Shown here: positions 17,566 to 26,280 of the stretch, piece after piece
How the letters are laid out: every line of letters begins with the position of its first letter
Numbering within the stretch: the first letter of the stretch is position 1
DNA from: Devosia rhizoryzae
Lineage (GTDB): Bacteria > Pseudomonadota > Alphaproteobacteria > Rhizobiales > Devosiaceae
DNA: 64,000 nt
Assembly: GCF_016698665.1 (NCBI RefSeq)
Contig: NZ_CP068046.1
Coordinates: forward strand, 1 to 64,000
Direction of reading: 5' to 3'
Translations under genes and position numbers: made by a program
Notes under the pieces: model-generated
What the model was told of the DNA's origin: nothing
The model's database searches: none
The model's input: only the letters and a program-made list of their open reading frames with translations

Positions 17566-19283
17566 TTGCCAGCCTCCATGGCGGTGATCTGCACAATGAG
17601 CTCTTCATTGATGTCATCGCCTAAGGCGTCAATGAGGGCCTCTGCAGTTCCAAATTTCTCTAATTCCGCGCGAAGCCAAGCTTCGTGCGGCTTTGCCACA
17701 CGCTTGTCCTCAAAGACATAGGATGTGATGCGCTGCACATCGCCGCCGAAGGTTTCAAAAGGCGGATTGGAAATGTGGATCTCATCCTTGCCTCGACTGA
17801 AGACATGGACGCAATCAGCGGGGGTTTCACGCACCGTCACCACGGAGTGGGTGGCCAGGAGAGCTTTTGACGAGTAGGCCGCAAGTATTTCTTTGAGCAT
17901 GCCGACGAACCTGATCTCCAGGGTTGGATGGAGGAAGAGTTCCGGCTCGTCGACCAGGATAAGACTGTTTTGCCGTATCGCGCCTAGTATGTTTATGACG
18001 ATGTAGGAGAAGAGGCGTTGGCCAGAACTTAACCCGACTGGCTCCCCATCTTTGAAGAAAAAAACCCCGTCGATCAAGTTCACCCCGGACCGGATGGCCT
18101 CCGGCACGAGGTTTTCGACACGGTCGGCTGATATGCGAATATAGCGGCGAACGAGATCCCCATCCTCGACTTCTATGATCGTGCCACGTCTACCAAACCG
18201 ACCAGTAGTCATGGCTTCCGTATCCGCGTCATCGTTCAACGCGAGGGCGGCGAATTCGAAATCGATCGCCGAACCCATGACGGATTCCATGGTTGCTATC
18301 TTCGCCGACCATTCCTGAATGCGGCCGAAACGCTGGTCGTGAGATAGGGCATTGATCAACGAGCTTGCAGCGTTAACCTTCGGAATGCTCCGGGAAAGTT
18401 GAACAGGCTGAGGGGAGTCGGTTTCGGTGCCACCAGCGCGGCCTCTGAGGCCAAAATACCGATAGAATCCCAAATCCTGGCGATCGGCCTGCTTCCCATC
18501 AGTCGCATCGACGGGAAACAGTTCGAATGGACTATAGGACACCACGACGACTTGGCTGGCTCCGGGCGGAGTGGTAAAGCCGGGTTCGTCTGCCGGCGTG
18601 TCGCCGTCGTCGAGCCAGGAATCGACCATTTGCCGGAGGAGCTGGGATTTGCCGACTCCATTCGGCCCGATGACGACGTTGATGTCGCGCGGAAGCAACG
18701 TATTGGACTCAAACGGCAAAGTCATGTCGCGCAAGACACCGTCGACATCTCGATACCGAAAGCCGATGTTGGCCAGCGCGGTTTTTCTGCCAGCCAAAAT
18801 ATGCCAGTTGTTCGAGAAAGCCTGCTGGGCACCACGCTCGCGGAGCAATGACGCGCCAAATGCGGGGTCCGCGATGAGCTTGATGGCTTGGTCATCCGCC
18901 AGATTGCGCGCGAGGTAGCTAGCATCGCGCAGCTTTTCCGCCACTTTTTGAGCAACTTCGCTACCGGCAATGCCGATGAGCTGCTCGTAAAATACAGTAG
19001 AGGTGGTGACTGAGACATAGTCGGCGTCTTCAATTGGGAACCTGCCATTCCAACCATTCGCCCGGCGTTCGACGAGGAAGGGATGCGAGTGGGGGTGACC
19101 GGCGAACATGATCTTGACCGGACCGAGTTCCACCTCCTCGCCGCCGATCACACACAGCGTTGGAAACGTCGTACGATTCCCATAGTCATCCCAGTTGTTA
19201 TAAAGCAGGACGATCCCGTCCTTGCCGGATGCGGTGAACGCCGAAACCACTGCGTCATCCGACCCAGCATAAAGAATCCTCAT
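17559..19283 (-). CDS. SMC/ABC-type ATPase, PtuA-like
   Basis: A 574-residue ATPase with all ABC elements: Walker A GPNGVGKS near residue 205, signature GLSSGQR, Walker B LILVDEPELFLHP, and H-loop LLATHS. Such overcoming-lysogeny-like ATPases pair with HNH nucleases in Septu (PtuAB), where the ATPase senses or gates the nuclease. Unlike the compact PtuA, about 200 residues precede Walker A and may form an extra sensor domain. The start has AGGAGG 4-5 bases upstream. With the overlapping HNH gene it makes a self-contained two-gene defence module. Septu-like by architecture; exact subtype not determined. Confidence 0.78.
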   Translation of the reverse strand: MRILYAGSDDAVVSAFTASGKDGIVLLYNNWDDYGNRTTFPTLCVIGGEEVELGPVKIMFAGHPHSHPFLVERRANGWNGRFPIEDADYVSVTTSTVFYEQLIGIAGSEVAQKVAEKLRDASYLARNLADDQAIKLIADPAFGASLLRERGAQQAFSNNWHILAGRKTALANIGFRYRDVDGVLRDMTLPFESNTLLPRDINVVIGPNGVGKSQLLRQMVDSWLDDGDTPADEPGFTTPPGASQVVVVSYSPFELFPVDATDGKQADRQDLGFYRYFGLRGRAGGTETDSPQPVQLSRSIPKVNAASSLINALSHDQRFGRIQEWSAKIATMESVMGSAIDFEFAALALNDDADTEAMTTGRFGRRGTIIEVEDGDLVRRYIRISADRVENLVPEAIRSGVNLIDGVFFFKDGEPVGLSSGQRLFSYIVINILGAIRQNSLILVDEPELFLHPTLEIRFVGMLKEILAAYSSKALLATHSVVTVRETPADCVHVFSRGKDEIHISNPPFETFGGDVQRITSYVFEDKRVAKPHEAWLRAELEKFGTAEALIDALGDDINEELIVQITAMEAGKW

Positions 19284-19350
19284 CGTCCCTCCTAATCAGC
19301 CAATTGCAATTGGCCGACACTCGACCAGGTCTATCCCCGTCAAAACGGCG

Positions 19351-20007
19351 CTATGCGATTTTCGTCGGCGGCAGCACTCCACCCGGAGGGAAGGCTTTTG
19401 GCTCGAGTATTGCCGGAGGCCAAACGGGCACAGCGCCTATAACCGTTGCTGCCTCGGGATATTCAGGCCTGATAGCAGGTCGATAGTCACGTGTGCCCAA
19501 TTGCCATAGCGAGTCGAGGTTCGCCAGATAGAGTCCAACCCGATGTTCGCTATCACCGATGATGCCCTCGTATATGCACTGGTGGGGGCTTCCGGGTGAG
19601 CGATCGAAGCTGCCAAGTTTAGCCGTCCAGGGGTCGGGCAAGTCCTGAGCAATTCTCGTAATTGCCGATCTATAATTTTCCGTGTCCACCTCTGAACCAT
19701 GAAAGTAAAAACGGGCAGCAACTATCGCGGTTAATGTCCCTTTTCTCTCACCGAAGAACTGCACCGGTGACAACAACCCGGCCATGTAAATTTGCTCAAT
19801 CGCCTCGATCACTCGTGTGTCGTGATCTTCGTCCCATACCACTTTAAAATCGTGGACCTGAGGGAGCGCTAGCGCGCGGCGGGTCACATCAAGCCATTCA
19901 ACGGATCTGAAGACCGAGTAGTGGGTCCCGCGGCCGATCGAGCCGACAGGATTGGGTTCATCGTACAAACATGTGAAAAGCTTGGAATATTGCGGCACAG
20001 TAGTCAT
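19351..20007 (-). CDS. Unrecognised protein, copy 1 of a divergent paralogue pair
   Basis: A 218-residue soluble protein with no domain that I know. It is clearly homologous to the protein at 20516-21136: both share the start (PQYS/PVYS), GRGTHYSV, RSVEWLDV, WDEDHDTRVI, IYMAGLLSPVQF, GERKG, FHG, and a LGTR motif near the end. The conserved acidic/histidine block WDEDHDTR could be catalytic. This copy has a proline-rich tail. It follows the ATPase/HNH pair on the same strand after 67 bases upstream of its start. Confidence 0.7.
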   Translation of the reverse strand: MTTVPQYSKLFTCLYDEPNPVGSIGRGTHYSVFRSVEWLDVTRRALALPQVHDFKVVWDEDHDTRVIEAIEQIYMAGLLSPVQFFGERKGTLTAIVAARFYFHGSEVDTENYRSAITRIAQDLPDPWTAKLGSFDRSPGSPHQCIYEGIIGDSEHRVGLYLANLDSLWQLGTRDYRPAIRPEYPEAATVIGAVPVWPPAILEPKAFPPGGVLPPTKIA

Positions 20008-20515
20008 GGTCTAACACCTTGGTCGGAGGGTTGATGTGAATTCCTTCACGGCCGCCCCAATTTCGTCGGGGCCACCAATCGCTGATAAATATATAGCGGC
20101 GCTGTACCACGCGGAAGCTCTTGAGCCATGAGGATGGCGAAATGTGCCGCAAGGCTGACGCGGTGGCTTTAATGGTTGGCTTTTAAAGCTCGGCATGCAG
20201 GGGGCTAGCATATGACCTGGCTACATGCGGAGTATCGAAGGCTCTCAATGGTCTCGCTACGACATCCAGCAAACTATGTGTTTGATGGTCGGCAAATAAG
20301 TCCTGTTTGCTGCTTCTGACCTTATCTCGGTCATTCCACCTTCTTGGACGCTAGCGAACCGCTGGGTGGGCAGAATCTTTTACAGCTGGCGCTGCCAAAA
20401 GTGCTTGAAGTCGCGTTGGGTCGTCCCTAGCTATAATGCGCGAATTGGCGCGGGAGCCGAAAACTCCCTCGCTGCAGTTGACAGCTGCGACATTAACCCT
20501 GACCCGGAGATGAGA
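20008..20515. other. 508-bp divergent intergenic region between the two paralogues
   Basis: No coding frame that I can support. It must hold both promoters; a good -10 element TATAAT lies at 20432-20437 ahead of the plus-strand copy but without a clearly spaced -35. I see no tRNA, hairpin or repeat that stands out. Confidence 0.5.
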
Positions 20516-21136
20516 ATGGTTTCTCTACCAGTTTATTCGACTTTGTTTTCCTGCCTGCATGATGAACCTGATTTTGTAGGTTCTCTTGGTCGGGGTACTC
20601 ACTATTCTGTCCTGAGAAGCGTTGAGTGGCTCGACGTTATTCGCGAGCCGCTTTTGACACCGCAGATACACGACTTCGCGGTGATCTGGGATGAGGACCA
20701 TGATACCCGCGTCATTTCTGCTATCGAACGCATCTATATGGCTGGCCTGCTCTCCCCGGTCCAGTTTGTCGGCGAACGCAAGGGCTTACTTTCTGTCATC
20801 CTCGCTTCCCGGTTCTTCTTCCACGGCGACGGGGGAGCGCTGGAGCAGTATCGCAAGGCAGTAAGCGAGATTGCGTCCAACCTTGGATTTGATAGCTGGA
20901 CATCCGAGATTGGAACATTCGATCGCCAGCTTGGGTCGCCGCACCAAACTGACCCTGTAGGCATCATCAACGATACCGACGAAAAAGTGGAGACCTACCT
21001 CAGGAACATCGATAATCTTTGGGGGCTTGGAACTCGCAACTTTGAGCCGGAGCGTGACACCCTTTATCCGGGGTTGTTTCAGCTCGAGCCTCCATCGTTC
21101 ACGAAGCCCCTACCGTTCCCGGCCTCACGAAGCTAG
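20516..21136 (+). CDS. Unrecognised protein, copy 2 of a divergent paralogue pair
   Basis: About 206 residues. The frame opens at 20366, but ATG 20516 has GGAG seven bases upstream and aligns with the start of the paralogue at 19351-20007, so the earlier part is unlikely to be translated. All conserved blocks of the family are kept (GRGTHYSV, VEWLDV, WDEDHDTRVI, YMAGLLSPVQF, GERKG). The C-terminal tail differs from copy 1. The pair could be an immunity protein set or redundant decoys; no function is known to me. Confidence 0.7.
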   Translation: MVSLPVYSTLFSCLHDEPDFVGSLGRGTHYSVLRSVEWLDVIREPLLTPQIHDFAVIWDEDHDTRVISAIERIYMAGLLSPVQFVGERKGLLSVILASRFFFHGDGGALEQYRKAVSEIASNLGFDSWTSEIGTFDRQLGSPHQTDPVGIINDTDEKVETYLRNIDNLWGLGTRNFEPERDTLYPGLFQLEPPSFTKPLPFPASRS

Positions 21137-21346
21137 GGGAACTGAGCAGGATTGGCTCAGTTCCAAGCGAAGCCTTTAGTGGCGATGGCTGAGAGCCGCC
21201 TGTGCAGCCGGTGGCCTTGCTTTTCGCTACCCTTGTGGCGGCCCTAACCCTAATGCGGCTGCTGGTGCTGCTCTGCCGAAAGCAGTGAGCATCAATGCAG
21301 CAGCTTTCGTTGAAGGCTAACGAGTCCTGCAAGCCAGTCTGAAAAC

Positions 21347-21476
21347 ATCTCTGCTATCTCTGCATTACGTACACAGCGCCCTAGTGCATAATAAATGATG
21401 GCAGCCCCTTTTAAGGGGCGCGCAAGGAAGAGATAGCAGAGATTAAGCAGTCATTGGTCGATCTCTGCTATCTCTG
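21347..21476. repeat. Iteron-like repeats ATCTCTGCTATCTCT (three copies) beside the primase gene
   Basis: The 15-mer occurs at 21347-21361, inverted at 21429-21443, and again direct at 21461-21475. Each copy is itself a tandem of ATCTCTG with a 9-base period, giving six half-sites in 130 bp. Between them lies the palindrome CCCCTTTTAAGGGG in an AT-rich stretch. The array directly follows the stop codon of the primase-helicase gene. Position suggests an origin with initiator-binding sites, as in P4-like satellites; a terminator or operator is the alternative. Confidence 0.6.
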
Positions 21477-21483
21477 TGCTGAT

Positions 21484-23838
21484 CTACTGTTCTGCCTCCC
21501 CAATAGCATCCTTGACCGCCGCGCGACGAGCGCGCCATTGCTCGCCTTCAGGTGCGAATAAATCGAACACCTGAGGGTTGACATTGTATTTGCTGGGCCA
21601 TCCGCCATAGGTTCTTGCTTGAGCATGCGCGTTAAGCCAATCGGCGTCCTCAAGAATTTGAACCGCACCTCGGCGAACGCGATCATCTGCCTTCTTGAAC
21701 GCCTGACAGTGCTGGGTCATCCAGTCACGACCCACCGTGGGCACTTTCTCATCACACGCCACGATGGATCGAGCTAGCGACTGAGCCAATTCGAACGCCG
21801 GTGCGCTGCTGAGGATGGTCGAATAGAGTACATATGCGTGGCGACGAACCTTGCGCATATACCGGATTGCATAATGCATCGCATCCGAACCGACCTCAGT
21901 GGCCTGGTGGCCAAGCAACACATGGAACACAAGCGCGACTTCTGCCAACATGCCGGGATGCTTCCCGAGGTGTGCGGCATAGGCGGGCGCGAATTCCTGT
22001 GTCGCCAATAACATCCGTCGGATTTGAAGTTCCTCAGCATCAAACAAGCGGCGAGCTTCATCAGTAAGCGTCAAAAAACGAGGAAATGTGCTGGTCGTGG
22101 CGCCCCATGCATATTCAAGCCAATCGCCCCAGAGCTTTGTCGCTTCGCGCGCGTCGCCAATAACTGCCTCCAAATTGGGTGCAGCCAAGATGCATGGGAC
22201 GAAGCGCTGGATAAGACCGTCTTCCGGCATGGACTTCATGTTATCGGCCAGTCCATTTGGGGTGCACGCCGCTAGGACGGAGACCCCCCAATTTTTGACT
22301 AGCATTGCACCGCGTTCGACCCGGTTGATCTGCCGGGGGCCGCCATCGCGGAGCTGCAACCAGTCCCCTCGATTCTTTGACGCATCGCCCTTATTCGAAG
22401 AGTCGATTGCACCGATCCAAGATGACATTTCTTCAGTTAGCATTAGAAGCCCTCGCTCGTTGGCTACGAGGGCATCCGCAAGCGCGGCAACTGTTGAATC
22501 GCTCGTGTACATCGCTGGCAGAGGTGGTCTGGGCTCACCTTTCTCAAGCCCCTCACACGCACTCGTCCATCGGTCAAACTGCTCGTTGTGCATTGACTTT
22601 ATGCGCTCTGTTGCTGCTCGAATAGCTGGCGATTTACCCGCGCTAGGACCACCGCACAGGAACGCCCATTGGCGCGCTGAGACGCTCCAATTCGATTGGG
22701 GGCGAACCATCAGCTTAAAGCCATCATCAATGACAGAAGCGGCAGCGGTCACGGCGCTGATGATGACACCGCTTTGGTCATGACCAGTAGCGCTCGAGTA
22801 GGCGCGCGCAAAATCAGCAATGCACGGTGGCACTTCATCGAACTCGTACGGCGGTGGAATGACCTGCCGCAGCAAATCGCGCGGCCTCCCAAAGCCTGAT
22901 GCGCCGGAAGCGGGAGCGAGCTGCGCGGCCTTGCTCCCGGGGTTGACCCATCCGTTTCGTTGAGCTTCAGCGAAGACGGCCTGATAGCCGGTGTTAGTCG
23001 GAGCGAAGCCGTCCCACTTGCGAGAAGCCTCCTTTGGATTGAACTTGTCCGACGTAGCTGACCAGCTAAGCCAAAGCTCACGCCCTACATCGCCCAGCTC
23101 GCGCAACCCAAGGCCCATACGAATCCAAAGATCATATTCGTCTGCACGCATGTGCAGGAGCGCGGACCGTAATTCCGAGACAGTCTTGGCAGAAACTCGC
23201 CCTACCTCAACTGTCTTACCCGTCGTAGGTGCGTCGCGGCCCACACTGTGTAGTGGCGCAAGCTCGCGCTCTACATACTCGGCAAGGTCGACGACATGGC
23301 CTGGACTATCGGCGCGAACTTCCCGCTCGGTAACGGTGAAAAACCTTCCCGATGAGTAGGCTTCAATGCCGGTGGTGTTCGACCCGAGCGCTGCGAACAG
23401 CCTGCCGTAGCCGATGACGTGCTGTCCGGTTCCGCTCGGGCTGATCTCAACGTGACCCCAGTCATGGAGGTCTTCCCTTACCCATCTGTTGGCGAGACGC
23501 CCTAGTCCCTTGACTTCTATTTGGTCTAAATCGATCCCCTGCCAGTGGCCCCCTGTGCCATCGGGACCAAGCGCGAATGCCAATCCCCAATCTTTTCCGC
23601 GTTGTGCGAGCGCCGCCTTGGCATCGTCGTAGCTGGCAAGCTGCGCCCAGTCTTCTGGCGTATCAGTCGAACCACGAGTGGCGCCGTTGACGTAGAATGG
23701 CACCTTCAGGGGTTTCTTGTCTGGCTGTGGCACCTTTTTCCATACAAGCCAACGGCGCACCACGCGCATTGCCTTAAAGGTTGAAAACCTTGTCATTTGC
23801 GGACCGACTCCGCGGTCTGCTACACGTCCAACATCCAT
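21484..23838 (-). CDS. Primase-helicase of the island (prim-pol/PriCT plus DUF3987)
   Basis: About 784 residues. The N-terminal part is primase-polymerase-like: a VWKKVP start, LAFALGPDG, GIDLDQ with the metal-binding acidic residues, then SPSGTGQHV. A PriCT-type linker follows (about residues 220-290). From about 330 on comes a DUF3987 helicase-like ATPase with Walker A GGPSAGKSP near residue 396. Such proteins copy integrative elements and satellites. The start is uncertain: GTG 23877, ATG 23838 and ATG 23796 are all in frame without a strong ribosome site. Iteron-like repeats stand just behind its stop. Confidence 0.82.
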   Translation of the reverse strand: MDVGRVADRGVGPQMTRFSTFKAMRVVRRWLVWKKVPQPDKKPLKVPFYVNGATRGSTDTPEDWAQLASYDDAKAALAQRGKDWGLAFALGPDGTGGHWQGIDLDQIEVKGLGRLANRWVREDLHDWGHVEISPSGTGQHVIGYGRLFAALGSNTTGIEAYSSGRFFTVTEREVRADSPGHVVDLAEYVERELAPLHSVGRDAPTTGKTVEVGRVSAKTVSELRSALLHMRADEYDLWIRMGLGLRELGDVGRELWLSWSATSDKFNPKEASRKWDGFAPTNTGYQAVFAEAQRNGWVNPGSKAAQLAPASGASGFGRPRDLLRQVIPPPYEFDEVPPCIADFARAYSSATGHDQSGVIISAVTAAASVIDDGFKLMVRPQSNWSVSARQWAFLCGGPSAGKSPAIRAATERIKSMHNEQFDRWTSACEGLEKGEPRPPLPAMYTSDSTVAALADALVANERGLLMLTEEMSSWIGAIDSSNKGDASKNRGDWLQLRDGGPRQINRVERGAMLVKNWGVSVLAACTPNGLADNMKSMPEDGLIQRFVPCILAAPNLEAVIGDAREATKLWGDWLEYAWGATTSTFPRFLTLTDEARRLFDAEELQIRRMLLATQEFAPAYAAHLGKHPGMLAEVALVFHVLLGHQATEVGSDAMHYAIRYMRKVRRHAYVLYSTILSSAPAFELAQSLARSIVACDEKVPTVGRDWMTQHCQAFKKADDRVRRGAVQILEDADWLNAHAQARTYGGWPSKYNVNPQVFDLFAPEGEQWRARRAAVKDAIGEAEQ

Positions 23839-23996
23839 TGGTAATACTGCCTTTGTTCGGGCAGGGTGGTGGCACACCCTGCCGTCAATATTGGCGGCGC
23901 ATTTGTTGGGCTGGATGATGCAGCTGCTTTAGGGTGAAACAAGCAGAGGCATTCCAAATTCGTCCGACCCCGCGCCATTTAATGGTTTGAGGTCGG

Positions 23997-24245
23997 TTAT
24001 GCGGCTTCGCTAGTGCTGCGCTTCGCGCCCGCGGCCATCCATTCGAGAATATCGCGCTCCGAATACCAGCAACGGCGGGTGCCCGTGGGGCTATAATAGC
24101 GCGGACCTTCGCCGGTCTGCCGCCAGTCTTCGATTGTACGGATGCTGATGCCGAGCAGCTCGGCAACTTCGAAGCCCTTTAGAGGGCGACCCTTTGGGGT
24201 ATACGTGAACAACTCACAGAGCTGCTCGAATTTCATCTGGGGCAT
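23997..24245 (-). CDS. AlpA-like helix-turn-helix regulator/excisionase
   Basis: An 82-residue DNA-binding protein. The helix-turn-helix reads GFEVAELLGISIRTIEDWR, followed by the wing RYYSPTGTRRCWYSERDILEWM, cited here in parts as RYYSPTGTR and SERDILEW. This is the MerR-like fold of AlpA and excisionases. ATG 24245 has GGGAG six to seven bases upstream, better than the earlier frame start at 24287. It lies between primase and integrase, where such proteins control integrase expression and excision. Confidence 0.78.
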   Translation of the reverse strand: MPQMKFEQLCELFTYTPKGRPLKGFEVAELLGISIRTIEDWRQTGEGPRYYSPTGTRRCWYSERDILEWMAAGAKRSTSEAA

Positions 24246-24519
24246 TATGATCTCCCGCGTATTTGCGTCGGCGGGGATCGCAGCCAACTTCGCGGGTGCC
24301 CGACTCCCTATTGGAGGGAGCTGCTGTTGTCATACCGTTAGGATAACGTGGTGGCCGCAAATCGTGCAAGTGCGTAGTTGCTGTCAGCAGGAAACGCGCT
24401 GCCGCTACTGGTCACTAAGGTAGCCCCGCTGCCGCCGCTGCGGTGGCGCTGTAGCGAGGGACTGCCCCGCGCCATCAGCGGGGTAGCGCTATGCGGGATC
24501 GCGGCTGTGCGGGCGGCCG

Positions 24520-25788
24520 TCATGCACGCAACGGCACCACATTGTCGCCCGCGGTAATGTGTCCCTGCTGTTCGATCCAGTCTCCGATGCGCTGGCACTC
24601 AGGATAAAGCCAATCGAGCCGCGTCAGATCAAGGTAATTGCGGGCGGTCACATCTGCCTGCGCGGGCACATGGCATGTCAGAAGGTCGGTGCGGAACTTC
24701 TCGATCAAACATTCGCGCATTGAGATATTCGTGTAAGTACGGCGCAAGTCGTGGCAACTCAAGGTCTTGCCCGCAATCTTACTGACAAGTTCCATTGGTG
24801 CACGTGGGTCCGTGACATGCCCGGTCTTGGACCGTGACGAGAAAACAAATTTGCTGATCGTCAACTTTTGCCGCTCCCGCAGCACCGCCACTGCCTGACT
24901 GTTCAATGGCAGGAACACCTCGCGCCCGTTCTTCGGGTCGGGCAGGTGCCACCAGCACGCGGCGGGGTCATCGCTGATGTTGACGCGATCCCACGTCAAC
25001 ATCGCCCCTTCATTGCGCCGCGCTCCTGTGAGCAGAAGGAACAGCGTCAAGTCAATCCCGGCGAGGGCGTCTTGGTTCTTAGGGGATGTGCGGGCATCGT
25101 GTAGCGCATTCCAGACCGTCCCGATGCCGCGTTTGTCGATATAGCGCTGTGTCCGGGTACCCAGCTTCGCCCAGTGGTCTTTCAACACATCGACCGGGTT
25201 GAACAGGAACAGGGGCGAGCCATCGGCGCGCCGATACTGACGGCTGGCGAAATTTATCAGCGCCCGCAGCGTGGTCATGCTGAGGTTGGCCTGACCGGGT
25301 GCTGGACCTTTGCCGCGGAGGCCCTTCGTCGCCATCTCGCGGTGCCGTTTACGAATGTCGTCCTCGGTGATGCTCGCGATGGGCCTATCCAGCCACGTTG
25401 CGAACACCTGTTCGACGTGCCGACGAACCTCGGCCTTGCTGCTGGGCTTCAGTTTGCCGGGGCGGTTGACATAAGCTTCCATCACCTGTCGCAGCGTTAC
25501 CCGCTCCGCCTCTTCCGCTTTCTTCGCGGCACGCGGATCAATGCCATCCCGCATCTGTTGCAGAATGGCCTGCGCCCTGCGTCGCGCTTGGTCCTCTGTG
25601 AATAGTCCGAACCTGCCGATGGTGATGATGACTGCTTTTCCCTTGATCCGCCCTTGCGCGATAAAGGCTCGGACCCCGTTGGCCGTTACCCGCAGGCCAT
25701 AGCCAGAGACGCGGTCATCCCAGTGAATTTCGTATGCAGTAGCGGGTGCCTTCACCCCGTCAACGTAAGCCTTGGTAAGCCTCGGCAC
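24520..25788 (-). CDS. int: Tyrosine integrase of the island
   Basis: A 422-residue site-specific recombinase. An N-terminal DUF4102-type arm-binding domain (LTKAYVDGVKAP ... GYGLRV) and a SAM-like core-binding domain precede the catalytic domain. Catalytic residues are visible: Arg in TGARRNEG near residue 256, HxxR in CHDLRR near 345, His in LTCHVP, and the nucleophile Tyr in ARNYLDLTR near 383. GTG 25788 has GGAGG 8 bases upstream and is preferred over the open-frame start 25824. It sits 160 bases from attR, as expected for a tRNA-targeting element. Confidence 0.92.
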   Translation of the reverse strand: MPRLTKAYVDGVKAPATAYEIHWDDRVSGYGLRVTANGVRAFIAQGRIKGKAVIITIGRFGLFTEDQARRRAQAILQQMRDGIDPRAAKKAEEAERVTLRQVMEAYVNRPGKLKPSSKAEVRRHVEQVFATWLDRPIASITEDDIRKRHREMATKGLRGKGPAPGQANLSMTTLRALINFASRQYRRADGSPLFLFNPVDVLKDHWAKLGTRTQRYIDKRGIGTVWNALHDARTSPKNQDALAGIDLTLFLLLTGARRNEGAMLTWDRVNISDDPAACWWHLPDPKNGREVFLPLNSQAVAVLRERQKLTISKFVFSSRSKTGHVTDPRAPMELVSKIAGKTLSCHDLRRTYTNISMRECLIEKFRTDLLTCHVPAQADVTARNYLDLTRLDWLYPECQRIGDWIEQQGHITAGDNVVPLRA

Positions 25789-25805
25789 GTGAGTATCCTC
25801 CAGCG

Positions 25806-25817
25806 CAGTGCTAGCAC
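25806..25817. repeat. AGTGCTAGC motif near the right end
   Basis: CAGTGCTAGCAC contains the same nine-mer as the tandem motif at 10324-10346, and related GCGCTAGG and TAGCTAGG follow within 25 bases. It lies just upstream of the integrase start, so it could serve both as an integrase arm site and as its operator. Inference from recurrence only. Confidence 0.35.
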
Positions 25818-25947
25818 AGTACAAGCGCGCTAGGGGTAGCTAGGACGTAGTGCCACGCTTTTACAAGGACATCAAGTCATTGAATTTGCATAATAAATAG
25901 TACTGATTGCGGATAGGTCGTAGTCGACCGTAACCCTATTGCTCAAA

Positions 25948-25993
25948 CTCATAACCTGAAGGTCGCAGGTTCAAATCCTGCTCCCGCAACCAA
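25948..25993 (+). repeat. attR: right 46-bp direct repeat, displaced tRNA-fMet 3' end
   Basis: An exact copy of 10216-10261. No tRNA 5' half precedes it, so it is the original chromosomal 3' end displaced by integration and not a functional gene. Confidence 0.93.
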
Positions 25994-26001
25994 TCTGAAA
26001 G

Positions 26002-26033
26002 GAAAGCGCTCGAAAGGGCGCTTTCTTTTTTTT
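26002..26033 (+). terminator. Original chromosomal terminator of tRNA-fMet
   Basis: An 8-bp perfect stem (GAAAGCGC / GCGCTTTC), 8-base loop and a run of eight T. It follows attR directly, as the pre-integration terminator of the tRNA would. Confidence 0.85.
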
Positions 26034-26139
26034 CCAGCTCAGCGTTCGTCATTTCGATAAAGTCGAGCCGGTGTTTGGCTGAGGATTGGCATCATTCCAT
26101 GCGCGCTGTTGCCCGTCCGCTTTGACCCCGTGGCGGACA

Positions 26140-26168
26140 CTAACAGGCGACTACAAAGCGCCTGTTAG
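26140..26168. terminator. Perfect 10-bp hairpin downstream of the sugar operon
   Basis: CTAACAGGCG and CGCCTGTTAG flank a 9-base loop. It lies 110 bases after the end of the minus-strand isomerase gene and has no T-run, so it could be a weak terminator or an mRNA 3'-end stabiliser. The rest of 26034-26280 shows nothing else. Confidence 0.45.
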
Positions 26169-26280
26169 CTGACACTTGCGGTGACGTTGCTGGAGCTTCG
26201 GGCTCGTATCGCTGCTCAAAGATGCTCGCGTGCATCCAGCGTCAGATCAACATTGAACGCAAAGATCATGCCGGCAGGTC

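Noticed and set aside
21347..21476. CRISPR array
   Set aside because: The repeats are only 15 bases, one is inverted, spacing is irregular, and no cas genes are near.
24465..24483. Terminator for the integrase gene (CCCCGC/GCGGGG hairpin)
   Set aside because: No T-run on either side and the area is generally GC-rich; a chance stem is as likely.
25948..25993. Second tRNA-Met gene
   Set aside because: Only the 3' half is present; the bases before it do not form D arm or acceptor 5' strand, so it is attR.
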